Shown here: positions 1-9,035 of the stretch, piece by piece
Layout: the number at the start of each line of letters is the position of its first letter
Position numbering within the stretch: position 1 is the stretch's first letter
NCBI GenBank assembly: GCA_011524395.1
Contig: WTKN01000161.1
Coordinates: forward strand, 1 to 35,341
DNA length: 35,341 nt
Direction: 5' to 3'
From: Moorena sp. SS36440bin_2
Lineage (GTDB): Bacteria > Cyanobacteriota > Cyanobacteriia > Cyanobacteriales > Coleofasciculaceae
Notes under the pieces: model-generated
Seen by the model: the letters and a program-made list of their open reading frames with translations, nothing else
What the model was told of the DNA's origin: nothing
The model's database searches: none
Position numbers and translations under genes: made by a program

Positions 1-50
1 GTCATACCCTACTCTATTATGAGTAGCTCCTACTCGGAACAAGCCGCACT
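1..50. repeat. 50-bp hairpin repeat, copy 1
   Basis: The same 50-bp unit recurs at 583-632 with 43 of 50 positions identical. Its core is a hairpin: CTACTC (9-14), a 6-nt loop, GAGTAG (21-26), followed by a conserved tail ending in ACAAGCCGCAC. The copy begins at the window edge, so it may extend further left. A hairpin plus conserved flank suits a subterminal structure of an IS200/IS605-type or similar element, but no transposase is visible. Confidence 0.6.
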
Positions 51-552
51 CCAAGAGAAACTATGTTTTTCCATGTGTCTAATCATGCTCTTCTTTGGTT
101 TGTATATTCTGGATACCCGTAGCCAGTTATTCGGCTAAATCCTACCCGGCAGTGAGGATTAAGTTTGGCATAACTTACTGTGGGTTCGACCTTTCCACAG
201 ACTCATACTGCTGCCGTTTTTACTTGTTCCGTCCGCTAGATTGTTGTGATGATTTAGGGCAGTCCAATTCGCCTACTTTCCTCCCAGGAGTTTGCATATG
301 TCAAGTAGAAAACTATGCAGGAGTATGAAAGTTCCAGACTAGGGATAAGACGCTTTTTCAGGACTTTTGTTAATCTGCCCATGTCATCTTGCCGTTACCG
401 CCAGTGTGGGTTTTCCAGTCTGGGTTCCCTCTGATTGCGGCCTGATGCCAGCTTCACTCTGATGGTATGCCGTCCACCTCGGTGTGGCCAGGTAGGCTGT
501 CACATGTCTCCTCATGGGGCGGGCTTTCACCGCCATCTTTTGCGAACAGTTA

Positions 553-577
553 GATAAGTGAAATACACTCACTTATC
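553..577. repeat. 8-bp inverted repeat next to repeat copy 2
   Basis: GATAAGTG (553-560) and CACTTATC (570-577) are perfect inverted repeats around a 9-nt loop, lying 5 bp before the second hairpin repeat. The tandem of two stem-loops resembles the structured ends of single-strand transposing elements. A chance palindrome cannot be excluded. Confidence 0.45.
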
Positions 578-582
578 CCTGA

Positions 583-632
583 GTCATACCCCGCTCTACT
601 ACGAGTGGCTCCTACTCAGAACAAGCCGCACC
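583..632. repeat. 50-bp hairpin repeat, copy 2
   Basis: This is the second copy of the unit at 1-50. All seven differences are transitions. Two of them fall on one stem pair and preserve it (T-A becomes C-G), and another gives a G-T wobble, so the stem is kept while its sequence drifts. This suggests that a folded RNA or single strand was under selection. Confidence 0.6.
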
Positions 633-1101
633 TACTTCTCCCTTATATTGCTAAGCATCGTAGATAAAAGCGTGGGTGGAAGCTACACCTGTGAACTACC
701 ATAGGCTGAGCTTACGCTACAGCAATCTATTCGGCATTCACAAGGAATCGCCTAAATTTAGTTGCCCAAACCCAGGTCTTATCTTCCTGACCTCACCAGC
801 AGTCCTAGTTTCTAAGACCGATGATTCTGCTTGGTTGTTTTTTTGCCAACGAAGCTTTTTGACTTGGTTATAGTCAAAGGGCGTTTTTGATGCTACCAAC
901 TTCTTAGCACAATTCCGAGAAAAAGGCTCTCCCATACCACGCTCACCAAGCACGGATAGAGTGTGGTACTCCCTCCCTAACCCTTAATTTTGGCAGATAG
1001 CCATTACATAAGCTCAAGTATAACAGAAATCTTATCGACTAGGACTATTCCCATGCCATAAAGCTAGGGGTGAAGATAGCTGATTGTTTATTGCTCAATG
1101 C

Positions 1102-1629
1102 TTAACCCCTTTTCGCGTTTTGAGAAACCCAAGGCAGAAATTGATTAACATCTAGCAAAAAGACTGTCAAAGATGTATTTTCTTGGGCAATCACCGCAAC
1201 ATGACTAGCAATTCCCAGGGTATCAGCTTGACGAAAAGACTCTGGTAGGGTACGAATATCAGTCATGGCAACCTCTATCAAATTCGGTGTTTTGAGTACA
1301 GGGATACCAAATCCTTCACCCATTGTATTTTGAACAATAAGCAGGAAACGTGCTGGGTTAGAAGTGCTGATTTGCGTAGATTTAAATAACCGGCGATGCA
1401 AGTCTATAATAGGAATTTCCTGATCCTCGACATGGGCAATACCTATATGATTAAGTCCACTGCTATAAACAGTTGTGTAATTAATTACTTTGTTTACACA
1501 CTCAATCGGAAATGCGAAATTGATGCTCTCTATTCTAAAGACCACTAATTTCAATAATGATTTACCCTTATGATTTTGCCATTGATTATTATCACTAATT
1601 TTCGAGTAAATTAAGTTATTTTTATTCAT
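1102..1629 (-). CDS. CheW-domain coupling protein (175 aa)
   Basis: This is a single CheW domain at about residues 25-170, the SH3-like fold that links chemoreceptors to a CheA kinase in the cytoplasmic signalling array. Visible family features are the opening strand LLKLVVFRIESINFAFPIE, the central 'IPIIDLHRRL' strand and the closing 'VFLLDVNQFL'. The first 25 residues are a polar extension. It lies downstream of the CheA gene on the same strand but 306 bp away, so it may have its own promoter; canonical Pil/Pix operons have CheW upstream of the receptor. No strong ribosome binding site is seen before the ATG. It could be an auxiliary or competing coupler for the same array. The family call is secure, the role is inferred. 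Confidence 0.85.
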   Translation of the reverse strand: MNKNNLIYSKISDNNQWQNHKGKSLLKLVVFRIESINFAFPIECVNKVINYTTVYSSGLNHIGIAHVEDQEIPIIDLHRRLFKSTQISTSNPARFLLIVQNTMGEGFGIPVLKTPNLIEVAMTDIRTLPESFRQADTLGIASHVAVIAQENTSLTVFLLDVNQFLPWVSQNAKRG

Positions 1630-1935
1630 GTTTTCGAATTCATCCTATTAAAATAAGTATTAAGTATAAATAACTCTAACTATTCTGATCAGGATTTGGC
1701 AGTAATAGGAATTGAATGGAGTAATTCACCAGACTAAATTTGTCAAATTAGGATTAAAAGTATAATGATGGACGATAATTCAAGGATATGGTTCAAGGAT
1801 ATGGTTACAAGTAACTGATTAGTCATGGACACCTATCAATAAGCTAATTGCTTATTGCTTTTATATCAAGTTTCATTAGAGCTGACAACACATCAAGTAG
1901 TACCATCTGTAGCGAATTACCTGATGTTTTTATAC
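1630..1935. other. intergenic gap between cheA and distal cheW
   Basis: There is no gene in this AT-rich 306-bp gap. At 1779-1804 a 13-bp unit (TTCAAGGATATGG) occurs twice in exact tandem. The gap is long enough to hold a separate promoter for the distal CheW gene, but I cannot point to convincing -35/-10 boxes. Confidence 0.5.
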
Positions 1936-4900
1936 TTAAACTTCAGATTTACTTTTTTTAATAATATTTTGGATTTTTTCAATAAAATCTTGTTCAATAT
2001 AAGGTTTAGTAAAGTAAGCATTAGCGCCCAAATGCATTGCCAAACGCTGATGTTTTTCACTGCTACGGGAAGTAAGCATTGCTATAGGAATTTTTGATAA
2101 CTGAGGGTCTTGGCGACGTTGACCAAGAAACTCAAAACCATTCATATTCGGCATTTCAATATCACAAATTATCATCTGGACTTTGGAACTTTGCCGCAAT
2201 TGTTCCAAGGCTTCCTGTCCATCCCGAGCCTGTAACACTCGGTAACCTGCTTTTTGCAAGCTCATAGCCAAGGTTCGTCGTAAACCTGTCGAATCATCAA
2301 CAATTAAAATTGTGGGAACTGGAGGAGTTTGAGCAGGAGTTTGAGTTCGGTTAACCGATGACTTTTTCTTAGTGGTAGCTTGGAGTATATGAGACAAGCT
2401 TCTCGGTTTAGTCTCTTGATGGCTTTGAGCTAAAAATTGCTCTAGCAGGGCGTTACCATCTATCACCGGAATTAAACTACCATCCCCCAAGATGGTACAA
2501 CCATAGGTATAACTGGGAGCCGCAAGCACTTTGCCAAAGGGTTTAATCACTAGCTCTTGCTCTGTGATCACGCGATCGATTTCTAACGCAAAAGCTTGCT
2601 GGTCTCGACGCATTACTACCATAGGTAACGCCCAATCTTCAGGGGTCTGAACATAAACTAAAGCTTTGCTAGGAGTACTTTCCCTGACTGGACAGTTATA
2701 TTCCAAAAGATCAGACATGGTATAAGTGGGAACCATTTGTCCGCGCCATAGCAAAAACCGTTTTGTCCCAGATTTTTGCATCTGATCCCCCTTGGGAACC
2801 ACAATTTCTTCAATACTGTCTGACGGTAAAGCGATAACAATTGGACCGACTGTAGCAATTAGTAATTTAGCAATAGTTAGAGTTAACGGCAGGCGTAGGG
2901 TAAAGGTTGTACCCTTACCTGGGGATGAGGTGACAGAGATTTTACCTTTGAGAGCTCGAATTTGAGAGCGTACTACATCTAAACCTACTCCCCTACCAGA
3001 CAGTTCACTGACTTTAGCTGCGGTGGAAAATCCTGGCTCAAAAATCATCTTTAACAGTCGGGATGGGGGAGCTTTAGCAATTTGTTTGGCTGACAACAAT
3101 CCTTTGACCAATACTTGGTTACGAATGCGTTCAATATTGAGACCTTCACCGTCATCCTTGACTTGAATGATGGTTTGATTGCCTTTATGGTAAGCCCGAA
3201 TTTCAATTTTCCCTTGCTCTGCTTTACCTCGTTTCCGCCGAATTTCAGGGGATTCAATGCCATGATCAAAAGCATTGCGGAGTAAGTGTAGTAAGGGGTC
3301 ATAGAGTTTTTCCAGAACTGCTCTATCCACCAAAACCCCTGTACCACTAAGCTTGAGTTTGGCTGGCTTGTGGTGTTGGGTAGAAAGATCCCGTAAAGCC
3401 CGGGGAAAGCGGTTAAGTACTTGACCCAGAGGCAACATCCGCGCCCACATCAGCTCATCTCGTAGCTGAGAAAGCATTTGCCGCTGTTGTTCCAAGGTCT
3501 GATCAGACTGCTGGGCAAATAGGGTTATATCCCCCACCGCTTCTTTAAGCAGCATCATTTCTTCTTGTAGTCCTTGGATCAAAGAATGGACGTTGCTATA
3601 GCTATCCATTTCCAAGGAATCAAACAGGGGTTTGTCCAATGGGTCTGACTCACTGTCTAGGCTCTTTTGGCCTGACGAAGTTACCGATTGCTGGGGTAAA
3701 TTTCTCTCAGCGACAGAATTCGTCCCTTGCTGATTCCACTGATTCTTACTAAGGGAGGCAAAGCTAGGATGTGAGACCATTGATCCAGCACTTGAGGCAC
3801 TCGCTAGACTCTGATCAGATAACTCTTGTAATTGACTAACAAAGGTTTGACAAAGGTCAAATCTTTGGGTAAGCTCCCGCACTGCTGCTTGTAATTGTTC
3901 ATTTTGCAGGCCAATACTATTGCGGTTGATCACCAGTTCCCCGACCTGATTGTTCATCCGTTCTAGTCGCTTTAAGTTAACTCGGACTGAAATCTCGGGG
4001 GAGATAGAGGTTTGACTTTGGCTGGGATGGTCTGACGGCTTAGGAGTAGCTTGATTAGGTCGAGTAGGTTGATGCTGCTGGGATTTAGCCGATTTAGTCG
4101 GTTGGTTAATAGCTAATTCATTGGCTAGGAATGCCGCTGCTGGTAGCGTTGGTGGTGATGGAACATCTGAAGCAGGCATATCCTGGAGCGGTGGCAGGCT
4201 TTCAAAGATTTGTTCAATCTTTTCCACAGCAGCTTCCAGGGTTTTTGGTACCTCTAGGGATGAGTTCTTGCGGGGAGCAGAAGCAGTGCTTGATGGATTG
4301 GACAAGTTCGCTACTGGTAAGGATTCTGGGGTAGGGTCAGCCTTACCGTTACTCAGGTCTTGTTCGGAGCGTGGGACAGTTTCTGGGGTCGGGGAAATGC
4401 TCTCCTGTGGGAAAGATGCTTCTGCCTCTTGGACTGGGTTAACTTTATCCTCTGAAGGCGTAAATTGATCAGATGGTAGGTCTTGACTGACTTGCCCCAA
4501 GTCACTAGTTCTGAGATCAGCAACAATCGGTGGGGTCAGAGGACCTTCCTCAGCTGACAGGTTCACTTGAGGCTGCTGGGCAGTGGTTTCCTGGGCTAGA
4601 GCAACGTCTTCAAAGAGTAAGGTCTGTTGAGCTTGGTTAAAGTTACTAAAAATATCAGTAACATCAACTGAGTCGGTAACCTTCAAAGATGGTGGGTCAA
4701 CAGTTGCTTGATCTAAGTCAGTTTCTTGATGGGCAAGGGTGGGTGAGGTTTCGAAAGTCTCTTCCGCTAGTGGATTGAGTTGAGATGCTTGGGTAGCGGT
4801 TTGCTCGGATAAGGTAAAGTCTTCAAAAGAATTTGTTGCTTCGCCTAGGTTAAAGTCACTAAATATATCTTCAAATTCAGAGGTGGTATTTAGACTATTT

Positions 4901-5712
4901 GTGATGTCATTAGCCGGAGCAGCAGGGGCTTGTGTTAAAGCCACTAGAGCAGTTGAGGGATTTCCCCCTTGAGTGCGATCGCCTGCTAGTACAGCAGCGC
5001 GTCCTGTTGTAAAATCGGCTAGGGCAAGTTCAATAATTTTCAGCACTTGGTGGGGATTTTGCTCTACTGCTGCTACAGCCGTTTCGGCAATCGCTCCAAA
5101 TCCCGACAAGTTCAATAACTCGGCAAAGCCAGCGAATACGTCTGCTTGTGCTTTTAATTCCCCCACGACCTCATAATTTTGGGGATTGGCTAAAACCGCA
5201 GCAAGACGTTCTAGCCCCTGAGCCACATCAACCTCAAAAATAGAGGATACAATATCAATACCCAAATCACCGGAACTAGGAATGTAGTTATGAACCTGTG
5301 TCAGGGCATCACCAAGTCGTTCTTCAATCTGGGCATAAGTGGATTGAGCAGTGGCTAGGGCTTGCTCTGGGTCAAAATAGCCTTGCTCAATTTGCTGCAT
5401 TAGGGGGTTCCGGAGGCAGTCATAAGCTTTGAGCAGCAAGCTTTCTAGCTCAGTATCAAGTTGTACCTCGTCGCTGTAGAAAGCCTTGAAGATATCTTCG
5501 AGACGATGAGCCAAGGTTTTAATTCCCTCTAGCCCAACACTGGCAGCACCTCCCTTGATGGAGTGAGCGGCTCGCATTAAATCGTGGATCTTAGCCGTGG
5601 TTCGTTCTTGCTGGAGATTCAGTAAGCCTGTCTCGATCAGTTGCAACAGCTCTGGTGCCTCTTCGATAAAAAACTGATAGGCTTGGTCTTGGATCTCAGA
5701 GTGAGTTGCCAT
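1936..5712 (-). CDS. hybrid CheA histidine kinase with C-terminal receiver (PixL/PilL/HmpE type)
   Basis: This is the central kinase of the locus: it autophosphorylates on histidine under chemoreceptor control and passes phosphate to receivers. Domains in order are an HPt with H50 in AAHSIKGG, a second HPt-like helical segment without the histidine (about 150-240), a long acidic Pro/Gln/Ser linker (about 245-570), the dimerisation helices (about 572-760), the ATPase with N-box 'LLRNAFDHGIE', DDGEGL (853-858) and GRGVGLDVV (907-915), a CheW-like regulatory domain (about 940-1095), and a receiver with acidic pair D1139/D1140 and phospho-acceptor D1184. At 1258 residues with a fused receiver it matches the kinases of cyanobacterial pilus-motility loci. 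The linker repeats a motif (280-318 and 353-389). It lies 80 bp after the second chemoreceptor; the gap holds a tandem repeat rich in ATG triplets. No cheB or cheR is visible. Confidence 0.95.
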   Translation of the reverse strand: MATHSEIQDQAYQFFIEEAPELLQLIETGLLNLQQERTTAKIHDLMRAAHSIKGGAASVGLEGIKTLAHRLEDIFKAFYSDEVQLDTELESLLLKAYDCLRNPLMQQIEQGYFDPEQALATAQSTYAQIEERLGDALTQVHNYIPSSGDLGIDIVSSIFEVDVAQGLERLAAVLANPQNYEVVGELKAQADVFAGFAELLNLSGFGAIAETAVAAVEQNPHQVLKIIELALADFTTGRAAVLAGDRTQGGNPSTALVALTQAPAAPANDITNSLNTTSEFEDIFSDFNLGEATNSFEDFTLSEQTATQASQLNPLAEETFETSPTLAHQETDLDQATVDPPSLKVTDSVDVTDIFSNFNQAQQTLLFEDVALAQETTAQQPQVNLSAEEGPLTPPIVADLRTSDLGQVSQDLPSDQFTPSEDKVNPVQEAEASFPQESISPTPETVPRSEQDLSNGKADPTPESLPVANLSNPSSTASAPRKNSSLEVPKTLEAAVEKIEQIFESLPPLQDMPASDVPSPPTLPAAAFLANELAINQPTKSAKSQQHQPTRPNQATPKPSDHPSQSQTSISPEISVRVNLKRLERMNNQVGELVINRNSIGLQNEQLQAAVRELTQRFDLCQTFVSQLQELSDQSLASASSAGSMVSHPSFASLSKNQWNQQGTNSVAERNLPQQSVTSSGQKSLDSESDPLDKPLFDSLEMDSYSNVHSLIQGLQEEMMLLKEAVGDITLFAQQSDQTLEQQRQMLSQLRDELMWARMLPLGQVLNRFPRALRDLSTQHHKPAKLKLSGTGVLVDRAVLEKLYDPLLHLLRNAFDHGIESPEIRRKRGKAEQGKIEIRAYHKGNQTIIQVKDDGEGLNIERIRNQVLVKGLLSAKQIAKAPPSRLLKMIFEPGFSTAAKVSELSGRGVGLDVVRSQIRALKGKISVTSSPGKGTTFTLRLPLTLTIAKLLIATVGPIVIALPSDSIEEIVVPKGDQMQKSGTKRFLLWRGQMVPTYTMSDLLEYNCPVRESTPSKALVYVQTPEDWALPMVVMRRDQQAFALEIDRVITEQELVIKPFGKVLAAPSYTYGCTILGDGSLIPVIDGNALLEQFLAQSHQETKPRSLSHILQATTKKKSSVNRTQTPAQTPPVPTILIVDDSTGLRRTLAMSLQKAGYRVLQARDGQEALEQLRQSSKVQMIICDIEMPNMNGFEFLGQRRQDPQLSKIPIAMLTSRSSEKHQRLAMHLGANAYFTKPYIEQDFIEKIQNIIKKSKSEV

Positions 5713-5720
5713 GGTTCTTC

Positions 5721-5765
5721 ATTGGTCATTGGTCATTGGTCATTGGTCATTGGTCATTGGTCATT
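5721..5765. repeat. 7-bp tandem repeat (ATTGGTC x6) before cheA
   Basis: Six exact copies of ATTGGTC plus ATT fill most of the gap between the upstream chemoreceptor and the cheA start. On the coding (minus) strand the unit contains ATG, giving seven ATG triplets upstream of the true start at 5712. Heptameric tandem repeats between genes are common in cyanobacteria. Its position against the ribosome binding region makes an effect on cheA translation possible. Confidence 0.9.
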
Positions 5766-5792
5766 AACAACACACTAATAACTACAATGACA

Positions 5793-8700
5793 CTAACTCA
5801 CCTTGAACTTGCCCACACTATCTTGCAATTGCCCAGCCACTGTTAGCAGTTCTTTGAACGAGTTAGATACTTGGCTGACTTCTGTGGAGGTTCTATTCGC
5901 GATCGCTGCTACATCAGTCATAGTTTCAGTCACTGATTCGCTCGCTTGGGTTTGCTCAACAGCTGTGATGGCAATTGTTTTGACCAACTCATTGATCTTA
6001 ACCGTTACGGCAGTAATTTGATTCAAACTCTGCCTCGTCTCATCCACCAGTTGAGTCCCAACAACCACTTGCTCAGTTCCCTCTTCCATAGCGGCTGCCA
6101 CCTCATTGGTTTCGGCCTGAATGTCTGCTACCAGCTTTTCAATTTCCGCCGTTGCCTCTGCCGATTGATGGGCCAAGGCTCGTACTTCATCAGCAACTAC
6201 CGCAAACCCTCGACCGGCTTCCCCAGCACGAGCCGCCTCAATAGCGGCATTGAGGGCTAACATATTGGTTTGCTCAGCAAAGCCACTAATCAGGTTGACT
6301 ACCTTAGAAATCTTTTGAGACGATTCCCCAAGACGTTTGACCTTCTTAGCCGTACTACCTACAGTTTCCCGAATCGCCATAAAACCTTCTACAGTGCGGT
6401 TCATAGCAGCATCTCCGGCTTCCACCGTTTGAGCTGCTTGTTTGACTGCGGCTTCGGCTTCAGAGGCACTGACAGCCACAGAGCGAGTTGAGACTGTCAT
6501 GTCATGAATTTTTTGTAAAGCATTAGCAATTTCCTCCGCCTGTCGTAAAGCTTCTGTGGATAGCTCTCGGATCGCTGCTTCATCTTGAGTAGTGGTGGTA
6601 GTGACTTGCTTGGTTGCCTGTTGGACTTGCAGTACAAGTTTTCGCAAGCTTTCGATGGTAGCATTGTAGGAATCGGCAATAGTTCCCAATTCATCGGCAG
6701 TCACGTGGGCTCGAATTGTGAGGTCTCCTTTACTAACTGGCTCTACTTCCATCAACAGTTCTAGAGCACGCTTTTGTAGATCCTCTTTGAGCTGGCGCTG
6801 TTCCTGAGCAAGATTTTCCGCTTCTTGGCGGGCTGCCTCCATTTTTTCTAAGGATGTAGCTCGCTCCATAACATTGCCCAGCTGAACAGATAACTGCGTC
6901 AGGAAAATGATTTCAGACTCTTGCCACTGGTGTGGGGCCTTACAATGATGAGCAATAAGCAAACCGTAGAGTGTTTCTCCGTGGACAATTGGTGTCACTA
7001 AATTTGCTTTGATTTGCAATCGTTCCATCAACTTCTCGTGGTCACGATGAAAACTTGCTTCAAAGACATTATTGGTGGCAACGACACGCCCATGTTTGTA
7101 GCCATCAATCAGCTGCTGTGGAATACAAGCATCTTCAATTTTCTTTTTAACCATATTGTCAACTGCTTTGGGCCAACTGGGTTGAACTGCCTCGAATCCA
7201 ATGTAGCCACTACCATCAGGATTCAGGCGGTAGATAACTACCCGGTCAGCATGCAATTGATTGAGGGCTTTTTCCACCGCTTCTTGGAAGAGAGCTTTGA
7301 GGTCAAGAGATTTGTCAATTGGGGTAGTAGCAAAGTTAATAATGACCTCTGCCCGATTTGCCTCTTGACTTACCACCTTTTCCTGACTGGTAACACTGTC
7401 AGCCATTTCATTAAACGTCCTGGCGAGCTTACCGATCTCATCGTTAGTGATCAGATTGCTTCGGACTTCACGTGACCCTTGAGCAAATTGCTCGGTTAAG
7501 TTTTGTAGCTGTTGGATCGGTTTAGCAATGGCTTTTCCTAGCACCATAGCTAGTAATATATCAGCACTCACAGCCAATATCACTACTACCAACTGTAACA
7601 GCAGGTTGTCCGTAAGGAGGAAGTTGAGTTGAGCTTCTGAGGTTCCCCTGAGCAAAAGGGCAACTGGTTTACCACTAAAATTATTTAGCGTCCTGGCAGC
7701 CATTGTATAGGTTTGACTCCCTATCTTAATGCGTTTGGTAATCGGATTACCCTGAGCTGTTACCACTTGATTCAGAAAAGCGGTATCGGGCAATGATACC
7801 TTCGGTTGAGCTTCTGATACATTGGTACTTTTACCCTGATCTAAGGCAGTTACCAAGACGAATTCACCATCGGTTTGACGTAGATATACCGCACTATAAC
7901 CTCCCCCAAAAGACTTTAGGGTATCCTCGACGATAGGCTGCTTACCATTGACAATATCCCCAGAAACAAGTACTCCCAAAACTGCTCCTGTGTCAGTGGC
8001 TCTCACCGGTGTCACGGTGTAGCGAATCAACAGATTCTTTTGCTGGACAATCCCAGCAGGTAGGAAGGGAGACTCTTGAGCAACCTCAGACGAGCTGACC
8101 AGTTCACTGGTTTTAATCTGCTGAGGATTTTCCAGGACCTGACTCACTAAGTCATTGGGATCGAAAAACTCCCCAGTTCGATCAGCATTAGCATTGACAA
8201 TAATTCGCCGATCCTTTCCCACCAACGTGGCATATTCAATCCGACGAGTCTGGATTTCTTGCTGGAGAATATCTTTCACTTGTTTGATCAATCTGGGGCT
8301 TAAGGGTTGGCCTTGAGCATAGGTTTCAACCGCTTGAATAATTGCGCTATTGTCAGATTGTCCCCGAAAACCAAACCCCATCTGATTAATTTTGATATTA
8401 TAGATAATATCCATAACCGCCAATTCTGATTTGGCTTGGTTGATTAACTGAGCACGACCTCCTGTAACAATCAAAAAAGCCCCCAAACCTGCTAAGCCAA
8501 CCACGGAGATAAATTCTGAAGTGAACAAGGCTAAGACCTGCTTCCCTTGTATGGGCAGGTCATAAAACCATTTAAAAAATAAAGATGGAAGTCTTTGGGG
8601 TGCTGCAAGCTTTGACTGGATTAACTGAGATAGTGGTAGCAGTGATTTACCCAGTTTAGTTTTCAGTGTAGATTTTGACAGCTCCAAAGGTTGGTAGCTG

Positions 8701-8822
8701 CCATTATGACCATTTTCTGATAAATTATCAGATAAATTATCAGAAAATTTAATATCATAATTATCTATCTGGTGACCATTGTTATTTTTAAGGGAGTTAT
8801 TCTGAGGAGGGATTTGAGTCAT
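5793..8822 (-). CDS. methyl-accepting chemotaxis protein, PilJ-like, GAF domain without canonical bilin cysteine (1009 aa)
   Basis: This is a membrane chemoreceptor that should drive the downstream CheA. Order: a polar N-terminus containing an SDNL repeat, TM1 about 99-121, an extracytoplasmic sensor region (about 122-400), TM2 about 405-428, HAMP about 429-483, a GAF domain (about 495-660), a second HAMP (about 690-735), and the signalling coiled coil with hairpin tip [20 protein letters not shown]. The GAF domain is cyanobacteriochrome-like: it keeps a cysteine (C566, in DACI) where DXCF types have their second cysteine, but D594 replaces the canonical cysteine 28 residues later. Stable bilin attachment is therefore doubtful. 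The last 320 residues align without gaps to the preceding receptor (9036-12089), so the two are paralogues from tandem duplication. Ligand unknown. The chemoreceptor call is certain; PilJ-like is by context. Confidence 0.93.
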   Translation of the reverse strand: MTQIPPQNNSLKNNNGHQIDNYDIKFSDNLSDNLSENGHNGSYQPLELSKSTLKTKLGKSLLPLSQLIQSKLAAPQRLPSLFFKWFYDLPIQGKQVLALFTSEFISVVGLAGLGAFLIVTGGRAQLINQAKSELAVMDIIYNIKINQMGFGFRGQSDNSAIIQAVETYAQGQPLSPRLIKQVKDILQQEIQTRRIEYATLVGKDRRIIVNANADRTGEFFDPNDLVSQVLENPQQIKTSELVSSSEVAQESPFLPAGIVQQKNLLIRYTVTPVRATDTGAVLGVLVSGDIVNGKQPIVEDTLKSFGGGYSAVYLRQTDGEFVLVTALDQGKSTNVSEAQPKVSLPDTAFLNQVVTAQGNPITKRIKIGSQTYTMAARTLNNFSGKPVALLLRGTSEAQLNFLLTDNLLLQLVVVILAVSADILLAMVLGKAIAKPIQQLQNLTEQFAQGSREVRSNLITNDEIGKLARTFNEMADSVTSQEKVVSQEANRAEVIINFATTPIDKSLDLKALFQEAVEKALNQLHADRVVIYRLNPDGSGYIGFEAVQPSWPKAVDNMVKKKIEDACIPQQLIDGYKHGRVVATNNVFEASFHRDHEKLMERLQIKANLVTPIVHGETLYGLLIAHHCKAPHQWQESEIIFLTQLSVQLGNVMERATSLEKMEAARQEAENLAQEQRQLKEDLQKRALELLMEVEPVSKGDLTIRAHVTADELGTIADSYNATIESLRKLVLQVQQATKQVTTTTTQDEAAIRELSTEALRQAEEIANALQKIHDMTVSTRSVAVSASEAEAAVKQAAQTVEAGDAAMNRTVEGFMAIRETVGSTAKKVKRLGESSQKISKVVNLISGFAEQTNMLALNAAIEAARAGEAGRGFAVVADEVRALAHQSAEATAEIEKLVADIQAETNEVAAAMEEGTEQVVVGTQLVDETRQSLNQITAVTVKINELVKTIAITAVEQTQASESVTETMTDVAAIANRTSTEVSQVSNSFKELLTVAGQLQDSVGKFKVS

Positions 8823-8886
8823 GGAATACGGCCAATTAATTAAAATAGGTAGTTTATCGTTGTGATAACGTCCATATTTTGGACAT

Positions 8887-8910
8887 TATTGCCACCATTG
8901 CCACCATTGC
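8887..8910. repeat. 9-bp tandem repeat between the two chemoreceptors
   Basis: The unit ATTGCCACC occurs twice and then partly a third time in the 213-bp gap between the receptor genes. It is not in a coding frame. It is a short simple repeat with no known role. Confidence 0.6.
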
Positions 8911-9035
8911 CTAACTCGGGGTGACTGATAAATTTTAGGAGTTACAATCACAGAATTCCCCGTCAATCTTGTTGAGAACACAGTTATTTTTAAAATTTAA
9001 ATTAATAATTAAACATTAACAATTAACTAACAACA

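Larger units (their letters stand above)
1..1101. other. non-coding stretch with IS-like debris
   Basis: I find no convincing gene here; the short open frames look random and have no recognisable motif. The stretch holds the two 50-bp hairpin repeats, a further hairpin at 553-577, and near 515-535 the string GGGCGGGCTTTCACCGCC. That string resembles one at about 22582-22602 (GTGGGCTTTCTAACCGCC), near another palindrome. I read this as decayed mobile-element ends, probably IS200/IS605-like, with low certainty. The segment lies beyond the 3' end of the minus-strand CheW gene, so it also holds that gene's untranslated tail. Confidence 0.4.

Noticed and set aside
95-953. Several short open frames on both strands (95-328, 384-572, 676-873, 738-953)
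   Set aside because: They overlap each other and the hairpin repeats, have no domain or membrane pattern and no ribosome binding site. I treat the area as non-coding debris.
5721-5765. CRISPR-like array or phase-variable coding repeat
   Set aside because: Units are 7 bp without spacers and lie outside the coding frame, so neither a CRISPR array nor a frame-switching repeat applies.
7090-7180. A second bilin-binding cyanobacteriochrome in the PilJ-like receptor
   Set aside because: The DXCF-position cysteine is present (C566), but the phenylalanine of DXCF is Ile and the canonical cysteine is D594, so I do not call it a photoreceptor.
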